Source: Moraxella caviae (GTDB lineage Bacteria; Pseudomonadota; Gammaproteobacteria; Pseudomonadales; Moraxellaceae). Taken from it: DNA of 64,000 nt. The stretch spans positions 1 to 64,000 of the forward strand of contig NZ_MUXU01000038.1 in NCBI RefSeq assembly GCF_002014985.1. The letters run 5' to 3'. The notes below the pieces were generated by a model, which was given only the letters and a program-made list of their open reading frames with translations, had not been told where the DNA came from and did not search any database. Below are positions 61,489 through 64,000 of the stretch, one piece after another (position 1 is the stretch's first letter; every line of letters starts with the position of its first letter). Position numbers and translations under genes: made by a program.

Positions 61489-61575
61489 GTAAGTTGGGTT
61501 GAGTGAAACGAAAACCCAACAAATTTATCGGTTATCCTTAGGAATGTTGGGTTGCGCTACGCTAACCCAACTTAC
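61489..61575. repeat. 87-bp nested-palindrome repeat, copy 2
   Basis: Perfect 12-bp terminal inverted repeats, GTAAGTTGGGTT (61489-61500) and AACCCAACTTAC (61564-61575). Inside is a second inverted pair, AACCCAACA and TGTTGGGTT, around a variable loop. The size and layout match copy 1 at 38599 but the loop sequence differs. A solo half-copy lies near 4331. Confidence 0.8.
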
Positions 61576-61624
61576 GGTTTTATACCAACCCAGCTTACGC
61601 TTTGACGTTCTCTCAGCTTACGGT

Positions 61625-61785
61625 TTGATGTGATTTTTCCGTTCGCCCTTAAGCTTGTCGAAGGGTGAATGCGGTGGAAATCTAAACCTAAAAACCGTCA
61701 GGTTTAACAAGCTCACCACGAACGGTTTTTTGATTTTGTACGCTCTTTAAGCGAACAATTTTTCAATTTGACACACCGTTTGAAC
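61625..61785. repeat. Long repeat flanking ribH-nusB, left copy
   Basis: This stretch matches 63091-63283 in the same orientation. Shared blocks are GTGATTTTTCCGTTCGC, CTTAAGCTTGTCGAAGGGT, AAAACCGTCAGGTTTAAC, AAGCTCaCCACGAACGG and a following AT-rich segment. Each contains REP-like words seen also at 31655. Confidence 0.8.
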
Positions 61786-61895
61786 AACTACTTTTTATTT
61801 ATTGCAAATTCCCGCACAAACCACCGCACAACTTAAAAATCCTGCGATAAATTTCGCCACTGGGTGCAAACTTTATCAAAAATCAAGCAAAATTA

Positions 61896-61904
61896 TGCTA
61901 AAAT
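61896..61904 (+). promoter_or_regulatory. Probable extended -10 promoter of ribH
   Basis: TGCTAAAAT is an extended -10 located 44 bases before the ribH start. A weak TTTATC lies 21 bases upstream of the -10. Confidence 0.4.
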
Positions 61905-61947
61905 AGAAGAAACCTCCCAATTTTACACAATCACTTGGATAACATCT

Positions 61948-62439
61948 ATGAACTATCAAACCGAACACGCCAACATCACAAACCTAGATGGCGCACTGGA
62001 TCAAAATGCCGACTTGCGCATTGGTATCGCTGTGGGTCGTTTTAATGGCTTTTTGGTAGAAAGTCTGGTAGAAGGCGCAAAAGATGCACTGCTGCGTCAT
62101 GGCGTGGCTGGCAAAAACATCACCATCGTGCGTGTGCCGGGGGCATTTGAGCTGCCATTGACCGCAAAACGCATGGCGACCAGTGGTAAATTTGACGCCA
62201 TCGTGGTGCTGGGTGCGATTATCCGCGGCGCAACGCCACACTTTGACATCGTGGCATCTGAAAGCGCCAAAGGCCTAAGCCACGTTGCGCTGCATCACGA
62301 CATTCCTGTGATTAACGGCATTTTGACCACCGAAAACATCGAGCAAACCATTGAGCGTGCTGGCACAAAAGCAGGCAACAAAGGCTACGAAGCTGCCATG
62401 ACCGCCATTGAAATGGTCAGCGTGCTAAAGGCAATCTAA
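61948..62439 (+). CDS. ribH: 6,7-dimethyl-8-ribityllumazine synthase
   Basis: A 163-residue enzyme that condenses the ribityl-uracil with 3,4-dihydroxybutanone phosphate to give lumazine, the last-but-one step of riboflavin synthesis, forming 60-subunit or decameric shells. [61 protein letters not shown] and [27 protein letters not shown] are family signatures, with the catalytic His in ATPHFD. ATG at 61948 starts at the family's usual N-terminus; the frame is open 28 codons upstream. nusB follows 9 bases later, as in many gammaproteobacteria. Confidence 0.95.
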   Translation: MNYQTEHANITNLDGALDQNADLRIGIAVGRFNGFLVESLVEGAKDALLRHGVAGKNITIVRVPGAFELPLTAKRMATSGKFDAIVVLGAIIRGATPHFDIVASESAKGLSHVALHHDIPVINGILTTENIEQTIERAGTKAGNKGYEAAMTAIEMVSVLKAI

Positions 62440-62448
62440 GGGGCAAAC

Positions 62449-62982
62449 ATGACCACGACCCCAGAATTTGACCTAAGCGAAACTGGCTACAAAACCAGCT
62501 ACACCGCTGTGCGTAAGGCGCGCCGCTTTGCGCTGCAAGGCTTGTACGAGTGGCTTTTGACCGATTATCGTTTTGCTACGAGCAATAAAGACCTACAAGG
62601 TGGCAACGAGCCGCACACCATCGCCGCACGCACACGCGCCGAAAACGCCATGCACACCGTGCATTTGGGCTATTATCACGAACTGATGCGCAATATCCCA
62701 AACGAAGCTGGCGAGCTGATTGTAGAGCTTTCACGCTTTATTGATCGTAATTTTGAGCAGCTGGACGCCGTAGAGCGTGCGATTTTGCTCATTGGCGCTT
62801 ACGAGCTAAAACACAGCCTGCACGTTCCTTATAAAGTGGTGCTTGATGAAGCCATGCAGCTGAACGCCCATTTTGGCGGCGCAGACGGGCATAAGCTCAT
62901 CAATGCTGTGCTGGATCGCTACGCCAAAGAAGCACGCAGCACCGAAGTGGCGGCACATAAAGCCGCAAAATCTGCCGAATAA
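62449..62982 (+). CDS. nusB: Transcription antitermination protein NusB
   Basis: A 177-residue all-helical protein. [14 protein letters not shown] near residue 23 and [51 protein letters not shown] are NusB signatures. With NusE (S10) it binds boxA RNA and promotes antitermination of rRNA operons. The N-terminal 15 residues and a 15-residue insertion ([17 protein letters not shown]) make it slightly longer than E. coli NusB. GGGGCAAAC precedes ATG. It is surely in an operon with ribH. Confidence 0.94.
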   Translation: MTTTPEFDLSETGYKTSYTAVRKARRFALQGLYEWLLTDYRFATSNKDLQGGNEPHTIAARTRAENAMHTVHLGYYHELMRNIPNEAGELIVELSRFIDRNFEQLDAVERAILLIGAYELKHSLHVPYKVVLDEAMQLNAHFGGADGHKLINAVLDRYAKEARSTEVAAHKAAKSAE

Positions 62983-63348
62983 ATCGCCACTGACAACACC
63001 CTGCTTTTTATCAATGTGGGGCGTTTTGTTAAGTTGGCGGTTTGATTTGTCTGGCTTGCAAATTAAGCTGACTTATAAGCAGCCTGCGATTTGACGTGAT
63101 TTTTCCGTTCGCTCTTAAGCTTGTCGAAGGGTCGAACTGATGAAAGATTGAGCCTGAAAAACCGTCAGGTTTAACAAGCTCGCCACGAACGGCTTTTCAA
63201 TTTGGCGCACTCACCACGAACGGTTTTTTGATTTGATACGCCTTTTGAACGAACGATTTTTCTAATTTGGCACACTTTTAAACGATTGCCCAAATTTTCA
63301 CAAAACCCAAAAACCAACAAACACCGCAAATCCTACGCACCCATCACC
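62983..63348. other. Repeat-rich region between nusB and thiL
   Basis: About 365 bases, of which some 190 are the right copy of the long repeat (63091-63283). The region just before thiL is A/C-rich and lacks a clear ribosome site. No gene is seen. Confidence 0.65.
63091..63283. repeat. Long repeat flanking ribH-nusB, right copy
   Basis: Direct-orientation counterpart of 61625-61785. It is about 30 bases longer because the CCACGAACGG block is duplicated inside it (63182-63193 and 63213-63224). The two copies differ at scattered positions. Confidence 0.8.
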
Positions 63349-64000
63349 ATGTCTGAATTTTCATTGATTGCCGATTATTTTTCTCGCCACGCGCCAAATG
63401 ACGGCTTGGGTGTGGGCGATGACTGCGCCATCATCACACCGCCAGCCAATCAAGTGCTGGTGGCGTGCGCCGACACACTCATCAGCGGTCGGCATTTTCC
63501 CATAGACACCGCGCCCCACGCCATCGGATATAAGGCGGTGGCGGTGAATTTATCCGACCTTGCCGCCATGGGCGCACGTCCGCACAGCATTTTACTCGCC
63601 CTGTCCTTGCCAAGCATGGATAAGGCGTGGCTTGGTGAATTTAGCCGTGGCTTGTATGAAATTTGCGATGAATTTGGCGTGCAGCTCATCGGCGGCGACA
63701 CCACCAAATCGCCCACGCTCACCATCAGCGTGAGTGCGTTTGGTTTTATGACTGCCGATAAAGCCGTCAAGCGCAGTGGCGCAAAAATTGGCGATGTGAT
63801 TTGCGTCAGCGGTCAGCTTGGCAGTGCCGCTTTCGCCTTGCAAAACCCCAATTCACCGCTGCAGCACACGCTGGATTATCCTGTGCCACAAGTGGCGCTT
63901 GGGCAGATTTTGGCGGATTTTGCGCACGCCATGATTGATGTGTCGGACGGCTTGGCACAAGATTTGGGGCATATTTTAACCGCCAGCGATGTGGGTGCTG
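63349..64000 (+). CDS. thiL: Thiamine-monophosphate kinase (partial, runs off the right edge)
   Basis: The first 217 residues of a ThiL protein. MSEFSLIADYFSRHAPNDGLGVGDDCAIITPP gives the N-terminal GDDCA motif for Mg-ATP, followed by DTLISGRHFP, IGYKAVAVNLSDLAAMGARP, GGDTTKSPTLTISVSAFGF and MIDVSDGLAQDLGHI. It phosphorylates thiamine monophosphate to the active diphosphate. ribH-nusB-thiL is a widely conserved order in gammaproteobacteria, here interrupted by repeats. About 110 residues are missing beyond the window. No clear Shine-Dalgarno precedes ATG at 63349. Confidence 0.93.
   Translation, partial: MSEFSLIADYFSRHAPNDGLGVGDDCAIITPPANQVLVACADTLISGRHFPIDTAPHAIGYKAVAVNLSDLAAMGARPHSILLALSLPSMDKAWLGEFSRGLYEICDEFGVQLIGGDTTKSPTLTISVSAFGFMTADKAVKRSGAKIGDVICVSGQLGSAAFALQNPNSPLQHTLDYPVPQVALGQILADFAHAMIDVSDGLAQDLGHILTASDVGA

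Larger units (their letters stand above)
61417..61947. other. Repeat-rich region between hisF and ribH
   Basis: About 530 bases, mostly occupied by an 87-bp palindromic element (61489-61575) and the first copy of the long repeat (61625-61785). The right end holds the probable ribH promoter. No gene is supported. Confidence 0.7.

Noticed and set aside
1..64000. CRISPR arrays, prophage, insertion sequences or toxin-antitoxin and defence systems
   Set aside because: No regular spacer-repeat array, transposase, integrase, phage gene or recognisable defence gene was seen on either strand.

Overview
The window reads as a stretch of chromosome from a Gram-negative gammaproteobacterium, most likely in or near the Moraxellaceae (Moraxella/Psychrobacter/Acinetobacter group). 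This placement is inferred from gene content and order: an rsmH-ftsL-ftsI-murE-murF-mraY cluster without mraZ, a short-form hisG, an APH-type homoserine kinase, a Bsr-type periplasmic racemase, and AT-rich spacers carrying small palindromic repeats. No prophage, insertion sequence, CRISPR array, rRNA gene or recognisable defence system was seen. The content is mostly core metabolism and cell-wall synthesis; the less explained material lies in the intergenic DNA and in a few small or uncharacterised proteins.

Layout. Positions 1-8.7 kb hold the tail of a probable symporter, a GlcD-type FAD oxidoreductase, an ScsD-like thioredoxin, gmk, an EmrE-type transporter, the rpsP-rimM-trmD group (minus strand, no rplS after it), an orphan EnvZ-like kinase and a hemerythrin. 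At 8.7-14 kb come an AT-rich gap with DnaA-box-like sites, a secreted PLP racemase, a GntR/UTRA regulator and the yhdT-panF pantothenate transporter pair; repeated TTGCAAGC sites precede both the regulator and yhdT-panF. The 14-22 kb block is catabolic: a VOC protein, a fumarylacetoacetase-family hydrolase, maleylacetoacetate isomerase, AtoE, both subunits of a 3-oxoacid CoA-transferase, a GntP-family permease and 3-hydroxybutyrate dehydrogenase. Together they would convert the end of tyrosine/homogentisate breakdown, and imported ketone bodies, into fumarate and acetoacetyl-CoA.

From 22 to 28 kb lie a pseudouridine synthase, trxA, rho with a long structured leader, a small Ala/Glu-rich lipoprotein and class I fumarase. 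From 28 to 36.6 kb the minus strand carries hisC, hisD, hisG, murA, ibaG, a DolP-like lipoprotein, yraN and an RDD protein, followed by rlmH on the plus strand. From 36.7 to 47 kb come a Bcr/CflA pump, a 70-residue unknown protein and the division/cell-wall cluster (transcribed rsmH to mraY on the minus strand). From 47 to 51 kb are gltX, a cupin, a DUF4198 secreted protein with a Fur-like site, and tRNA-Ala(GGC) plus tRNA-Glu(TTC).

The 51-60 kb stretch has several membrane or uncharacterised genes (DUF457, CopD-like, DUF3025, class II amidotransferase, DUF486), thrB, the gltIJKL glutamate/aspartate ABC importer, a Gdx/SugE-type exporter and a MarR regulator. The last 4 kb hold hisF, ribH, nusB and the start of thiL; ribH-nusB is flanked by two copies of a repeat of roughly 160 bp. 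Start sites were moved inward from the longest reading frame wherever a Shine-Dalgarno sequence and the family's usual N-terminus agreed.
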